DNA of 32,134 nucleotides from an uncultured bacterium. Its GTDB lineage: Bacteria > Bipolaricaulota > Bipolaricaulia > Bipolaricaulales > Bipolaricaulaceae. Shown here one piece after another: positions 23,057-31,744 of this stretch (position 1 is its first letter; every line of letters begins with the position of its first letter). The notes under the pieces are model-generated. The model ran no database searches. It saw only the letters and a program-made list of their open reading frames with translations, and had not been told where the DNA came from. Made by a program: the position numbers and the translations under genes. The DNA is taken from NCBI GenBank assembly GCA_937122485.1, contig CAKZKH010000240.1:1-32134 (forward strand), read 5' to 3'.

Positions 23057-24696
23057 TGCGCCTCGAGGCCCTGGTTCAGGCCTCTATCCAGCAGGCCCTC
23101 GCCGAGCTCGGATGGAGCTTCTCCGGTTTGATCCCCGTGGACCGGCCCCGCCGCCCCGAACATGGGGACCTCTCCACCCGGCTTCCCTTCATGCTGGCCC
23201 CTTCCCTGGGCAAGGCCCCTCAGGAGGTCGCCCACGCGCTTGCCCAAAGGCTCAGGCACAACCTGGCTTTCGCTGCCGTGCGGCCGGAAGCGGGCTTCCT
23301 CAACTTCGTCCTCCAGCCCCAGGCCCTCCACGCCGTGCTCAAGGAAATCCTCCAAGATGGGCTGGCCTACGGTCGCTCCTCCGTGGGCGAGGGGAGACTT
23401 TTGCAGGTGGAGTTCGTCTCTTCCAACCCCACGGGCCCCCTCACCATCGGGCACCTCCGCCAGGCCGCCCTGGGGGATGTCCTGGCCTCCCTGTACGAAG
23501 ACCAGGGGTGGAAGGTGGTGCGGGAGTACTACCTCAACGATGAAGGCCGGCAAATTGACCTTTTGGCCCAGTCCCTGTGGGCCCGGTACCGCCAGGCCCT
23601 GGGCCACGACGAACCTGTCCCCCCTGGCGGCTACCAAGGAGCCTACCTGGTACCCCTGGGCGAGGAGTTGGCCAAGGCCTGGGGCGATCGCTACCCCGTC
23701 TGGACCGAACAGGCCCGTCAGGTGTTCCGCACCGAGGCCGTCGCCCGCATGATGGACATGATCCACGAGGACCTCCAGGCCATCGGAGTCAGATTCGACG
23801 TGTGGACGCGGGAGGGGGACCTCCACCGCCGTGGGCTGGTGAGCGAGGCCCTCCAGGCCCTGCGGGACAAAGGGGCCGTCTACGAAAAGGACGGAGCCCA
23901 GTGGCTCCACAGTACGGCAGAGGGCCTGTCCCGGGACGTCGTCCTGGTACGCTCGGACGGAACCCCCACCTACACCATGGTGGACATCGCCTACCACTTG
24001 GACAAGTGGCGCCGGGGCTTCACCCTGGTCATCGATGTCCAGGGGGCCGACCACGTGGACGAGCAACGCCAGGTCCTCCTCGCCCTCAAGATCCTGGGCC
24101 TCCCCCACGGATTCTTGCGTTACTGCCTCCATCAGTTCGTCACCTTGAAAGGCGAAGAGGGCGTTCAGCGCATGTCCACCCGAGCTGGGCGGTTCTTGCG
24201 CCTGACCGACCTCGTGGACGCCGTGGGCCGGGATGTGGCCCGCTACTTCATGGTCATGCGCAAACCCGAAAGCCACCTCGTGTTCGACTTCGAGCTGGCC
24301 AAGGACACCAGCATGGAAAACCCCGTGTACTACGTGCAGTACGCCCACACCCGCATCGCCTCGGTGTTCCGAGAAGGCGCGAAGAGCGGAGAATGGCCCG
24401 TGGACACTCCTCAAGTAGATCTGTCCCCGCTCACCCACCCGGAAGAACTCGCGTTGGTCAAGGAGCTGGACCGCTTCCCGGACATGGTGCGCCTGGCAGC
24501 CCAAGAGCTTGCGCCTCACCTGGTGTGCGAGTACTTGGAGGGGTTGGCAGGGCTGTTTCATCCCTACTACGCCCGGGTCCGGGTGTTGGGCCAGGGTCCG
24601 GCCACCCCGGCCCGCTTGTGTCTTCTGGCCGGGATCAAGCTCGTGCTCGCCCGGGGGCTCGGCTTGCTCGGGGTCTCTGCTCCGGAGGAGATGTAG
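23056..24696 (+). CDS. argS: Arginyl-tRNA synthetase
   Basis: A 546-residue class I aminoacyl-tRNA synthetase charging tRNA-Arg. The N-terminal ArgRS (Add-1) domain covers ~1-100. The HIGH-like motif is SNPTGPLTIGHLRQAALGD (~121-140), and RMSTRAG (~372-378) stands in for KMSKS, as is usual for ArgS. The anticodon-binding helical domain shows YVQYAHTRIASVFREG near 430 and ends with RLCLLAGIKLVLARGLGLLG. Length agrees with the family. ATG 23056 overlaps spoVS by one base, and ftsY starts at its stop codon. No anomalies seen. Confidence 0.97.
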   Translation: MRLEALVQASIQQALAELGWSFSGLIPVDRPRRPEHGDLSTRLPFMLAPSLGKAPQEVAHALAQRLRHNLAFAAVRPEAGFLNFVLQPQALHAVLKEILQDGLAYGRSSVGEGRLLQVEFVSSNPTGPLTIGHLRQAALGDVLASLYEDQGWKVVREYYLNDEGRQIDLLAQSLWARYRQALGHDEPVPPGGYQGAYLVPLGEELAKAWGDRYPVWTEQARQVFRTEAVARMMDMIHEDLQAIGVRFDVWTREGDLHRRGLVSEALQALRDKGAVYEKDGAQWLHSTAEGLSRDVVLVRSDGTPTYTMVDIAYHLDKWRRGFTLVIDVQGADHVDEQRQVLLALKILGLPHGFLRYCLHQFVTLKGEEGVQRMSTRAGRFLRLTDLVDAVGRDVARYFMVMRKPESHLVFDFELAKDTSMENPVYYVQYAHTRIASVFREGAKSGEWPVDTPQVDLSPLTHPEELALVKELDRFPDMVRLAAQELAPHLVCEYLEGLAGLFHPYYARVRVLGQGPATPARLCLLAGIKLVLARGLGLLGVSAPEEM

Positions 24697-25607
24697 TGGG
24701 GCTGGTGGAGCGGCTCAAGCAGGGGTTGGCCCGCACCCGGGCGGGCCTGGTGGGCTCCTTGGAGGCGGCCTTCAAGGGAAAAGCCCGCCTGGACCAGGAC
24801 GCGCTTTTGCGCCTGGAGGAGGTGTTGCTGGCTGCGGACGTCGGGCCCGAGGCCACCGCGTTCATTGTGCGCTCGGTAGAAGAGAAGCTGGCCGGCCAAG
24901 CTGTGGACTGGAACGCAATCCAAGCGGCCCTGGAGGAGACCCTGGTGCAGGCCCTCAACGGGGTGGAGCGGCCCTTCGTTCTCCCCCGGGAAAAGCCGGC
25001 CGTGCTCATGTTCGTGGGGGTCAACGGGTCGGGGAAGACGACCACCGTGGCCAAGGTGGCCCGGCTGTTGCGGGAGGAGGGGCACAACCCCCTGCTCGTG
25101 GCCGCCGACACCTTTCGCGCCGCCGCCATCGACCAGCTGGAGGTGTTGGGCCAGGAGTTGGGCTTGAAGGTCATGGCCCACCAACCCGGGGCCGACCCCG
25201 GGGCTGTCGTCCACGACGGCCTAGCCCACGCCCGGTCCGCGGGTTATGATGTGGTTTTGGTTGACACCGCCGGGCGGTTGCAGACCAAGCGGCCGCTGAT
25301 GGAAGAGCTGGGCAAGGTGCGCCGGGTGGTGGAGAAGGTCCAAGGCCGCCCCCCGGATGAGCGGATCCTTGTCATCGACGCCACCGTGGGCCAAAACGCC
25401 CTGTCCCAGGCCCAACTCTTCCACGAAGCGGTGGGGCTGACCAGCCTGGCTGTCACCAAGCTCGACGGCACTGCCCGGGGCGGTGCGGTGATTCCCATCG
25501 CCCGCCACCTCAACCTCCCGATCCTCTGGGTCGGCGTGGGCGAGGGGTTGGAGGACCTGGAACCGTTCCGGACGCAGGAGTTTGTGCGAGCCCTCACAAG
25601 GGGGTAG
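24696..25607 (+). CDS. ftsY: Signal recognition particle receptor FtsY
   Basis: A 303-residue SRP GTPase that receives ribosome-SRP complexes at the inner membrane. The helical N domain (~1-90) contains ALLRLEEVLLAADVGPEAT; the G domain has GVNGSGKTTTVAKVARLL (G1), ADTFRAAAIDQLE, VDTAGRLQTK (G3), VTKLDGTARGG (G4) and GVGEGLEDLEPF at the closing loop. The acidic A domain of enterobacterial FtsY is absent, as in many thermophiles and Gram-positives. The GTG start at 24696 shares its first base with the argS stop and is preceded by GGAGGAG. Pyruvate phosphate dikinase follows 6 nt later. Confidence 0.96.
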   Translation: MGLVERLKQGLARTRAGLVGSLEAAFKGKARLDQDALLRLEEVLLAADVGPEATAFIVRSVEEKLAGQAVDWNAIQAALEETLVQALNGVERPFVLPREKPAVLMFVGVNGSGKTTTVAKVARLLREEGHNPLLVAADTFRAAAIDQLEVLGQELGLKVMAHQPGADPGAVVHDGLAHARSAGYDVVLVDTAGRLQTKRPLMEELGKVRRVVEKVQGRPPDERILVIDATVGQNALSQAQLFHEAVGLTSLAVTKLDGTARGGAVIPIARHLNLPILWVGVGEGLEDLEPFRTQEFVRALTRG

Positions 25608-25613
25608 AAGGGC

Positions 25614-28394
25614 ATGACGAAGTACGTGTACATGTTTGGAAACGGCTCAGCTGAAGGAAGCGGGGCCTTGCGGGACCTGTTGGGGGGCAAAGGGGCCAAC
25701 CTCGCGGAGATGGCCGGCCATCCCCACCTTCGGCTCCCCGTGCCCCCGGGGTTCACCGTCACCACCGAGGTCTGCACCCATTACTACGCCCAGGGGCGGA
25801 GCTATCCCCCCGGGCTGCAAGAACAGGTCCAGGCTGCTATGGAGCACGTGGAGACCCTTACCGGCCGGCGGTTCGGGGATCCCCACAACCCCCTGTTGGT
25901 TTCCGTGCGCTCCGGGGCCCGGGAGTCCATGCCAGGGATGATGGATACCGTCCTCAACGTGGGCCTCACCGAGCAAACCCTGCCCGGGCTGGTAGCCCTG
26001 ACGGGAAACGAGCGGTTCGCCTGGGATTGCTACCGGCGCCTCCTCATGATGTACGCCGACGTGGTGATGGAGAAGGCCACGGGTCGTGAGCCCTACAAAG
26101 GAGAGGGCATCCGCAAGTTCCTCGAGGCCCAACTGGAAGAGTACAAAAAGAGCAAGGGGTACAGGCACGACACCGACTTGGAGACCGAAGACCTCCAGGC
26201 CCTGGTCAAGCAGTTCAAGGTCGCGATTCGCCAGGCCCTGAACGAATCCTTCCCCGACGACGCCTGGCAACAGCTGTGGGCCGGCATCGGCGCGGTTTTC
26301 GCCAGCTGGATGGGCAAGCGAGCGGTGGAGTACCGCCGCATCGAAGACATTCCCGACACCTGGGGCACGGCCGTCACCGTCCAGGCGATGGTGTTCGGCA
26401 ACATGGGCAACGATAGCGCCACCGGCGTGGCCTTCACCCGCAACCCCGCCAACGGGGACAACTTTTTCTACGGGGAGTACCTTGTGGACGCCCAGGGCGA
26501 GGACGTGGTGGCAGGGATTCGTACTCCGGCTCCCATCAACAAGGCCTCGGCCAAGGCCCAGGGCCGGGAGGACCTCCCCACGCTGGAAGAACTCATGCCC
26601 GCGGTCTATGCCCAACTGGAGGACATCCGCAACCGCCTGGAGCGCCACTACCGGGACATGCAGGACATCGAGTTCACCATTGAGCGGGGGAAGCTCTATA
26701 TCCTGCAATGCCGGGCCGGCAAGCGCAGCGGAGTGGCCGCAGTGCGCATCGCCCTGGACATGCTCAAGGAAGGCCTTGTGGAGGAACAAGAGGCCTTGGC
26801 CCGCATCGGCCCCAGCCACCTTGTGGAGCTCCTTCTGCCTCGAATCGATCCCAAAAGTGAGGAGAAGGCCAAACCCATCGCCAAGGGCCTTCCAGCCGGA
26901 CCGGGCGGAGCCGTGGGACGGGTGGTGTTCACCTCCCAAGACGCCGTGGCCTGGGCTGCCCGAGGGGAGAGGGTCGTGCTCGTGCGGGAGGAGACCTCGC
27001 CGGAGGACGTGGACGGGATGCACAAGGCCGTGGCCATCCTCACCAGCAAAGGGGGCATGACCTCCCACGCCGCCCTGGTGGCCCGGGGTTGGGGCAAGTG
27101 CTGCATTGTGGGCAGCCCTGACGTGGAGTTCGCTCCCGACAGCAAATCGTTCCGGGGCAAAGATGGCCAGATGGTGCGGGAGGGCGACTGGATCAGCCTC
27201 AACGGCACCTTGGGCCATGTGTACCTGGGGAGGCTGCCCCTGGCGGATGCCGATCCTGAGCGTGACCCGTACTTCCGGGAGGTCATGCGCCTGGCGGACA
27301 AGTACCGCCGGCTGGGCGTGCGGGCCAACGCCGACACCCCCAAGGACGCCGCCAAGGCCCTGTCCTTTGGAGCCGAAGGTATTGGACTTTTCCGCACCGA
27401 ACACATGTTCTACGGGGAGGGGAGCGAGAAACCCCTCTTCCTGCTGCGCAAGATGATCATGAGCCGCACGGAAAAGGAGCGGCGCCAGGCCCTGGACGAG
27501 CTCTTCCCCTACGTCAAAGCCGACGTGAAGGCCACCCTGGAGGTCATGGAGGGCAGACCGGTCACCATCCGCCTCCTCGATCCCCCCCTCCACGAGTTCG
27601 TCCCCCACAGCGAGGACAAGATCAAGGAGCTGGCCGAGGCGTTGGGGGTGACGCCGGCGGAGGTCCGCCGCCGGGGGGAAGCCCTCCAGGAGGCCAACCC
27701 CATGCTCGGGCACCGCGGCGTGCGCCTGGGAATCACGTACCCCGAGATCACAGAAATGCAGATCCGCGCCATCTTGGAGGCCGCGGGGGAGCTGGTTCGG
27801 GCGGGCAAGAAGGCCTACCCGGAAATCATGATCCCCGTGACCTGCGCGGCCGAGGAACTCCTCCACCAGAAGGTCCTGTTCGATCGGGTGCTGTCCGAGG
27901 TCAAGGCGAAGTTCGGCCTCCGGGAGCTTCCCTGCTCGTACGGGACAATGATCGAGATTCCGCGGGCGGCCCTGCGGGCGGGAGATATGGCCCGGGTAGC
28001 CGAGTTCTTCAGCTTCGGCACCAACGACCTCACCCAGATGACCTTCGGGTTCAGCCGCGATGACGTCGGGGCGTTCCTGCCCCATTACATGGAAAAGGTC
28101 AACTTAGACGGACAGAAACCTGTGGGGATCCTCCGTGCCGACCCGTTCCAGACTTTGGATCAGGAAGGGGTGGGTGAACTCATCCAGCTGGCCATCGAGC
28201 GGGGCCGAAAGACCCGGCCCAACCTCAAGGTGGGCATCTGCGGGGAGCACGGGGGCGACCCCGAAAGTGTGAAGTTCAGCCACCGCGTGAAGATGGACTA
28301 CGTGAGCTGCTCTCCGTTCCGAGTGCCGATTGCTCGCCTGGCTGCCGCCCACGCGGTCCTGGAGGAGATGGGGGTAAAGGTCAAGAGGGTCTAG
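25614..28394 (+). CDS. ppdK: Pyruvate, phosphate dikinase
   Basis: A 926-residue enzyme interconverting pyruvate + ATP + Pi and PEP + AMP + PPi, central to glycolysis/gluconeogenesis in many anaerobes. The N-terminal ATP-grasp domain has YMFGNGSAEGSG, LGGKGANLAEM, VSVRSGARESMPGMMDTVLN and GVAFTRNP. The swivelling phosphohistidine domain has LTSKGGMTSHAALVARGWGK with H485. The C-terminal PEP/pyruvate TIM barrel shows GIGLFRTEHMF, MLGHRGVRLGI, SFGTNDLTQMTFGFSRDD and GICGEHGGDPESV (catalytic Cys). Length is slightly above the usual ~875-900. The ATG follows AGAAGGG, 6 nt after ftsY. Its presence, often PPi-linked, fits an anaerobic energy-saving metabolism, which is inference. Confidence 0.97.
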   Translation: MTKYVYMFGNGSAEGSGALRDLLGGKGANLAEMAGHPHLRLPVPPGFTVTTEVCTHYYAQGRSYPPGLQEQVQAAMEHVETLTGRRFGDPHNPLLVSVRSGARESMPGMMDTVLNVGLTEQTLPGLVALTGNERFAWDCYRRLLMMYADVVMEKATGREPYKGEGIRKFLEAQLEEYKKSKGYRHDTDLETEDLQALVKQFKVAIRQALNESFPDDAWQQLWAGIGAVFASWMGKRAVEYRRIEDIPDTWGTAVTVQAMVFGNMGNDSATGVAFTRNPANGDNFFYGEYLVDAQGEDVVAGIRTPAPINKASAKAQGREDLPTLEELMPAVYAQLEDIRNRLERHYRDMQDIEFTIERGKLYILQCRAGKRSGVAAVRIALDMLKEGLVEEQEALARIGPSHLVELLLPRIDPKSEEKAKPIAKGLPAGPGGAVGRVVFTSQDAVAWAARGERVVLVREETSPEDVDGMHKAVAILTSKGGMTSHAALVARGWGKCCIVGSPDVEFAPDSKSFRGKDGQMVREGDWISLNGTLGHVYLGRLPLADADPERDPYFREVMRLADKYRRLGVRANADTPKDAAKALSFGAEGIGLFRTEHMFYGEGSEKPLFLLRKMIMSRTEKERRQALDELFPYVKADVKATLEVMEGRPVTIRLLDPPLHEFVPHSEDKIKELAEALGVTPAEVRRRGEALQEANPMLGHRGVRLGITYPEITEMQIRAILEAAGELVRAGKKAYPEIMIPVTCAAEELLHQKVLFDRVLSEVKAKFGLRELPCSYGTMIEIPRAALRAGDMARVAEFFSFGTNDLTQMTFGFSRDDVGAFLPHYMEKVNLDGQKPVGILRADPFQTLDQEGVGELIQLAIERGRKTRPNLKVGICGEHGGDPESVKFSHRVKMDYVSCSPFRVPIARLAAAHAVLEEMGVKVKRV

Positions 28395-28403
28395 CCTCAG
28401 GAG

Positions 28404-29345
28404 ATGGTGCGGCTTTTCGTCCGGCGGGCGGCGGCGCTTGTCCTGACTGTGTTCTTTCTCGCCCTGGCCGTGTTTGTGCTTCTTACGGTGATTCCTGGGG
28501 ACGCGGCCCGCCTGGTGGTGGGACCGGAGGCCAGCGAAGAGGCGTACCAGGCCGCCCGGGCGGCCCTGGGGCTGGATGAGCCTTGGCCCTTTCGTTTTGC
28601 CCACTGGCTGGCAAAGGCCTTGCACGGAGATTTTGGGGATTCCTGGGCCTTCCGGGGGTGGGCCGTCCGCGACCTTCTGGCCCAGGCTCTCACTGTGACC
28701 GTGCCTTTGGCCTTGTGGGCCGCCATCCTCGCTGCGCTGATGGGGCTGGTGGTGGGCGTGGGGGCAGCGGTGCGGCCGGGGGGATGGCTGGATCTGCTCC
28801 TCATGGGCCTCGCCCAAGGGGGGGCCGCGATACCGGAGTTTTGGCTGGGGGTGCTGCTGGTGGGCGCCTTGGCCGTGACCCTCCGCCTCTTTCCCTCGGG
28901 GGGGTTCCCGGGGTGGGAAAGTCCCAAAGCCCTGGTGCACCTCGTTCTTCCGGGGCTGGCGTTGGCCCTGCCCCGCGGAGCGTACCTGGCCCGGATGGTG
29001 CGGGGGTCCATGGTGGACGTGCTGTCCATGCGGTTTGTGGAAACGGCGCGGGCCAAGGGGGCCTCGGAAGCCCGGGTGTACGTGCGCCATGCTTTGCGCA
29101 ACGCCCTCATCCCCCTCGTGGCCGCGTTCGGGTTGGTGTTCGCCCGCCTCTTGGCCGGAGCCCTCGTGATCGAGAACGTGTTTTCCTTGCCCGGGATGGG
29201 ATGGTACGCCTTGCGGGCCATGGGGGGACGGGATCTGCCTCTTCTGTTGGGCCTGGCCGTGGTGGCAGGGGGCTTGGCCGTGACCGTGAGCACGTTGGCC
29301 GACCTGGGGTTTGTGTTGTTGGACCCGCGGATTCGCTACCGATGA
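28404..29345 (+). CDS. Peptide/nickel-type ABC transporter permease (DppB/OppB family)
   Basis: A 313-residue inner-membrane permease. The first helix (VRRAAALVLTVFFLALAV) ends in IPGDAAR, the family hallmark; GASEARVYVRHALRNALIPL is the EAA loop that contacts the ATPase; ALVIENVFSLPGMG is also conserved. It imports peptides, nickel or sugars together with the permease that overlaps its stop (ATGA). AGGAG is immediately before the ATG. Cognate dppD/dppF-type ATPases are not in the window, and the nearest binding protein is on the opposite strand. Confidence 0.93.
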   Translation: MVRLFVRRAAALVLTVFFLALAVFVLLTVIPGDAARLVVGPEASEEAYQAARAALGLDEPWPFRFAHWLAKALHGDFGDSWAFRGWAVRDLLAQALTVTVPLALWAAILAALMGLVVGVGAAVRPGGWLDLLLMGLAQGGAAIPEFWLGVLLVGALAVTLRLFPSGGFPGWESPKALVHLVLPGLALALPRGAYLARMVRGSMVDVLSMRFVETARAKGASEARVYVRHALRNALIPLVAAFGLVFARLLAGALVIENVFSLPGMGWYALRAMGGRDLPLLLGLAVVAGGLAVTVSTLADLGFVLLDPRIRYR

Positions 29346-30157
29346 AGAACGTGTACGTGGGAGCCGGGCTGGTGGGGGTGAGCGTGGCCCTTGTGGTGGT
29401 GGGGGCTTTGTGGACACCGGCCGATCCCACCGCCTTGGCCGACCGCCCGCACTTGCCGCCTAGCTGGCGTTGGCCCATGGGCACAGACTGGTTTGGCCGG
29501 GACGTGCTGTCGCGGGTGATGGTGGGAGGAAGGGTCAGCTGGGCGGTGGCGGCGGCCGCCGTGGCTACAGGAGGTGCTTTGGGCTTTGGGGTGGGGGCCA
29601 TGGCCGGCTACCTCGGGGGGATCCTGGGGGAAGTCCTCGCCCGACTGGGCGACTTTTTCCTGGCCTTCCCGGCGAGCCTGATGGCCGTGCTGCTGGCCAC
29701 CGTTCTTGGTCCAGGCGCGCTAGGGGTGGCGTTGGCCCTTGCCTTGTTCACGGTGCCGTTCTTTCTCCGGCTGTCGTTCGCTGGCGTGCTGGCGCTGCGG
29801 GAGCAGGAATTTGTGGTGGCAGCGCGGGCGTGCGGGGCCCGGGGGCCGCGGATTGTCCTCCGCCACATCCTCCCCAACCTCGCCTCGCCCCTGCTCGTGC
29901 AGCTTTCGGTGAGCCTAGGGGCCGCCCTGCTTGCCGAGGCCGGTCTGGCCTACTTGGGCCTGGGCGTGCAGCCGCCTCATCCTTCCTGGGGCCGAATGCT
30001 CCGCGAGGCGCAGACGTACTTTGGGTACTCCCCCTGGCCCGCGGTGTTCCCCGGGCTGGTTCTGGGCCTGACGGTGCTTGGCCTCAACCTCCTGGGCGAC
30101 GGGCTCCGGGATCTGGCCGACCCCTTGACCCGCAAGCTCAGCCCTGGGCGGCCGTGA
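29342..30157 (+). CDS. Peptide/nickel-type ABC transporter permease (DppC/OppC family)
   Basis: A 271-residue partner permease of the DppC family. It has one N-terminal helix, the HPLGTDWFGRDVLSR-like motif (here MGTDWFGRDVLSRVM), helices in the DppC pattern, the EAA loop ARACGARGPRIVLRHILPNL, and AGLAYLGLGVQPPHPSWG near the end. ATG 29342 overlaps the DppB stop by 4 nt. Its last 20 nt overlap the convergent gene for the family 5 binding protein (30138-30157), an arrangement without space for a terminator. Confidence 0.93.
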   Translation: MKNVYVGAGLVGVSVALVVVGALWTPADPTALADRPHLPPSWRWPMGTDWFGRDVLSRVMVGGRVSWAVAAAAVATGGALGFGVGAMAGYLGGILGEVLARLGDFFLAFPASLMAVLLATVLGPGALGVALALALFTVPFFLRLSFAGVLALREQEFVVAARACGARGPRIVLRHILPNLASPLLVQLSVSLGAALLAEAGLAYLGLGVQPPHPSWGRMLREAQTYFGYSPWPAVFPGLVLGLTVLGLNLLGDGLRDLADPLTRKLSPGRP

Positions 30158-31622
30158 GGTCCAGCACGTAGTGAGGGAGGATCTTGATCCCGTTCACGTT
30201 GGCCCGGGTGGCCACGATCTGGTGCGGCGACTGGATGAACACGTTGACAGCCTCCACGGCGAGGATGTACTGGGCCCGGGCATAGATCTCCCGCCGCCTT
30301 TCCGGATCGGGGGTCAGGATCCCCTGGCGCAACAACTCGTCCAGCTCAGGGTTGGACCAACCCCGGCGGAAGTAGTACTCCGGCCGATCTGGCCCATAGG
30401 CGGTGAGCATGGGCGCCGGGTCCAGCCGCCCCACGTGGGCAATCACGGTGAGGTCATAGTCCGCCTGCCCAAACACCCGCTCCAACCACGTTCCCCAGTC
30501 CACCAGGCGAATTTCCGCCTTGATCCCCACTTCCCGGAGTTGGGCAGCAATAACCTCCCCCGTGCGCACGTGGATGGGGTAGTTGCTGGGAAGGGTCAAC
30601 GTGAGGGCCAGGCCACCATTGAACCCCGCCTCGGCCAGGAGTTCGCGGGCCCGAGCCCGGTTGAAGGGCAACACCCAAGTCATGTCCGCGTAATACAAAG
30701 CCGAGGGGGCTAAGTGGCTCCCGATAGGCGAGCCAAACCCGTAGGACACAAGCTCGATGATCTGGACACGGTCAATGGCCTGAGCCAGGGCTTGGCGCAC
30801 GCGCACGTCGTTCAGCGGGGGCCGCGCCGTGTTAATGGCCAGAATCTGCACGAGGTCCTGAGGCCGCGACACCAGCCGGACCAAAGGATCGCCCTGGAGT
30901 GTGGAGGCGATCTCCGCAGGCATTTCCGCCACTCCCTGCACTTCCCCGGTCCGCAGGGCTGCCAGTTGCGCCGAAGGATCAGGGATAAAGCGGAAGTTGA
31001 GGGCCTCGAGTTTGGGCACCCCAGGGATGTAGTAGTCGGGGTTACGGACCAGCCGGAGGCTGTAGCCCGGCCGTGCCTCAGCAAACTTGAACGGCCCCGT
31101 GCCCACCGGGCGCCGGGCCAGTTCCGGCCCCAAATGGGCCGGCACCACCACCGAGTCCCCCAAGGCCAAGATGGCCAAGAACGAGGCATCGGGCGCTTTG
31201 AGCTTGAACTGGACCACCAACGGCTGGGGAACCTCGATGGCCACAATGTTCCGGTAGTACTCGGGCCGGGGATGGCGCGTGGCCGGATCCATGGTGCGGA
31301 GGAAACTCCGCCGCACCCCCTCTGCGTCACAAGGCGTCCCGTCGTGGAATTTGACGCCTTCCCGCAGGTGGAACGTGTACACAAGACCGTCCGCGGAAAT
31401 CTCCCACGACGCCGCCAGTTGCCCGTAGAACGCCCCATCCTCCGAAACCTGCACCAGGCTTTCGTACAGGTTGTGGTGGAGAAGGAGCTTGATCACCCCA
31501 GCCGCGTTGGTGGTGGGATCCAGGCTCGGGGGTTCTGTGGAGATCGCCAGGGTGAGCTCGTTTCTCTGGGCGAAGCCCGCCAAACCGAACAGCAAACACA
31601 CAAGACAAATGGCACGCTGCAC
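30138..31622 (-). CDS. Family 5 periplasmic solute-binding protein (peptide/nickel/oligosaccharide)
   Basis: A 494-residue binding protein of the DppA/OppA class. A signal peptide (QRAICLVCLLFGLAGFA) is followed by LTLAISTEPPSLDPTTNAAG, the family lead motif; LYESLVQ, LREGVKFHDGTPCDAEGVRRS, VGTGPFKF, and NDVRVRQALAQAIDR are standard. Cys in the signal peptide are inside the hydrophobic core, not in a lipobox, so it should be soluble in the periplasm. GTG 31622 follows GGAGGTGA at 31629-31636. It probably serves the DppB/C permeases, but it is transcribed convergently to them and, with DUF1850 upstream, may belong to another transport unit. Two 14-bp direct repeats lie at its start. Confidence 0.92.
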   Translation of the reverse strand: MQRAICLVCLLFGLAGFAQRNELTLAISTEPPSLDPTTNAAGVIKLLLHHNLYESLVQVSEDGAFYGQLAASWEISADGLVYTFHLREGVKFHDGTPCDAEGVRRSFLRTMDPATRHPRPEYYRNIVAIEVPQPLVVQFKLKAPDASFLAILALGDSVVVPAHLGPELARRPVGTGPFKFAEARPGYSLRLVRNPDYYIPGVPKLEALNFRFIPDPSAQLAALRTGEVQGVAEMPAEIASTLQGDPLVRLVSRPQDLVQILAINTARPPLNDVRVRQALAQAIDRVQIIELVSYGFGSPIGSHLAPSALYYADMTWVLPFNRARARELLAEAGFNGGLALTLTLPSNYPIHVRTGEVIAAQLREVGIKAEIRLVDWGTWLERVFGQADYDLTVIAHVGRLDPAPMLTAYGPDRPEYYFRRGWSNPELDELLRQGILTPDPERRREIYARAQYILAVEAVNVFIQSPHQIVATRANVNGIKILPHYVLDLTAAQG

Positions 31623-31659
31623 GGAGTGTCACCTCCTAAGGGTTTGGAGTGTCACCTCC
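31623..31659 (-). repeat. Two 14-bp direct repeats, each carrying a ribosome-binding site
   Basis: GGAGTGTCACCTCC occurs at 31623-31636 and again at 31646-31659 (period 23 nt). On the coding strand each copy reads GGAGGTGACACTCC, so there are two tandem Shine-Dalgarno sequences; the proximal one directly precedes the GTG at 31622. Confidence 0.85.
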
Positions 31660-31667
31660 GATTGGGG

Positions 31668-31696
31668 AGAGTAACTCAGGGCACGTCCTCGCTCAA
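31668..31696 (-). promoter_or_regulatory. Candidate promoter for the family 5 binding-protein gene
   Basis: Minus strand TTGAGC (31696-31691) and TACTCT (31673-31668), spacer 17 nt. The -35 box matches 4 of 6, the -10 box 3 of 6. Predicted start near 31661, so the leader would contain both 14-bp repeats. Confidence 0.4.
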
Positions 31697-31718
31697 CCCA
31701 GGGGCTTGGCAGGCCGCC

Positions 31719-31740
31719 GGCGGCGCCAAGGGCCGCCGCC
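31719..31740 (-). terminator. GC-rich hairpin after the DUF1850 gene
   Basis: GGCGGCG and CGCCGCC form a perfect 7-bp stem around an 8-nt loop, 4 nt after the DUF1850 stop. There is no T-tract, so it is at best a weak or Rho-assisted terminator. The rest of the 122-nt gap holds the promoter and repeats noted next to it. Confidence 0.35.
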
Positions 31741-31744
31741 CGGT

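Noticed and set aside
22564-24561. 665-codon open frame on the minus strand
   Set aside because: Antisense to spoVS and argS; its composition is a mirror of those genes and no motif is seen.
25647-28085. 812-codon open frame on the minus strand
   Set aside because: It lies wholly antisense to ppdK, whose motifs are unmistakable; the antisense protein is His/Gly/Val-rich without recognisable domains, a usual effect of high GC.
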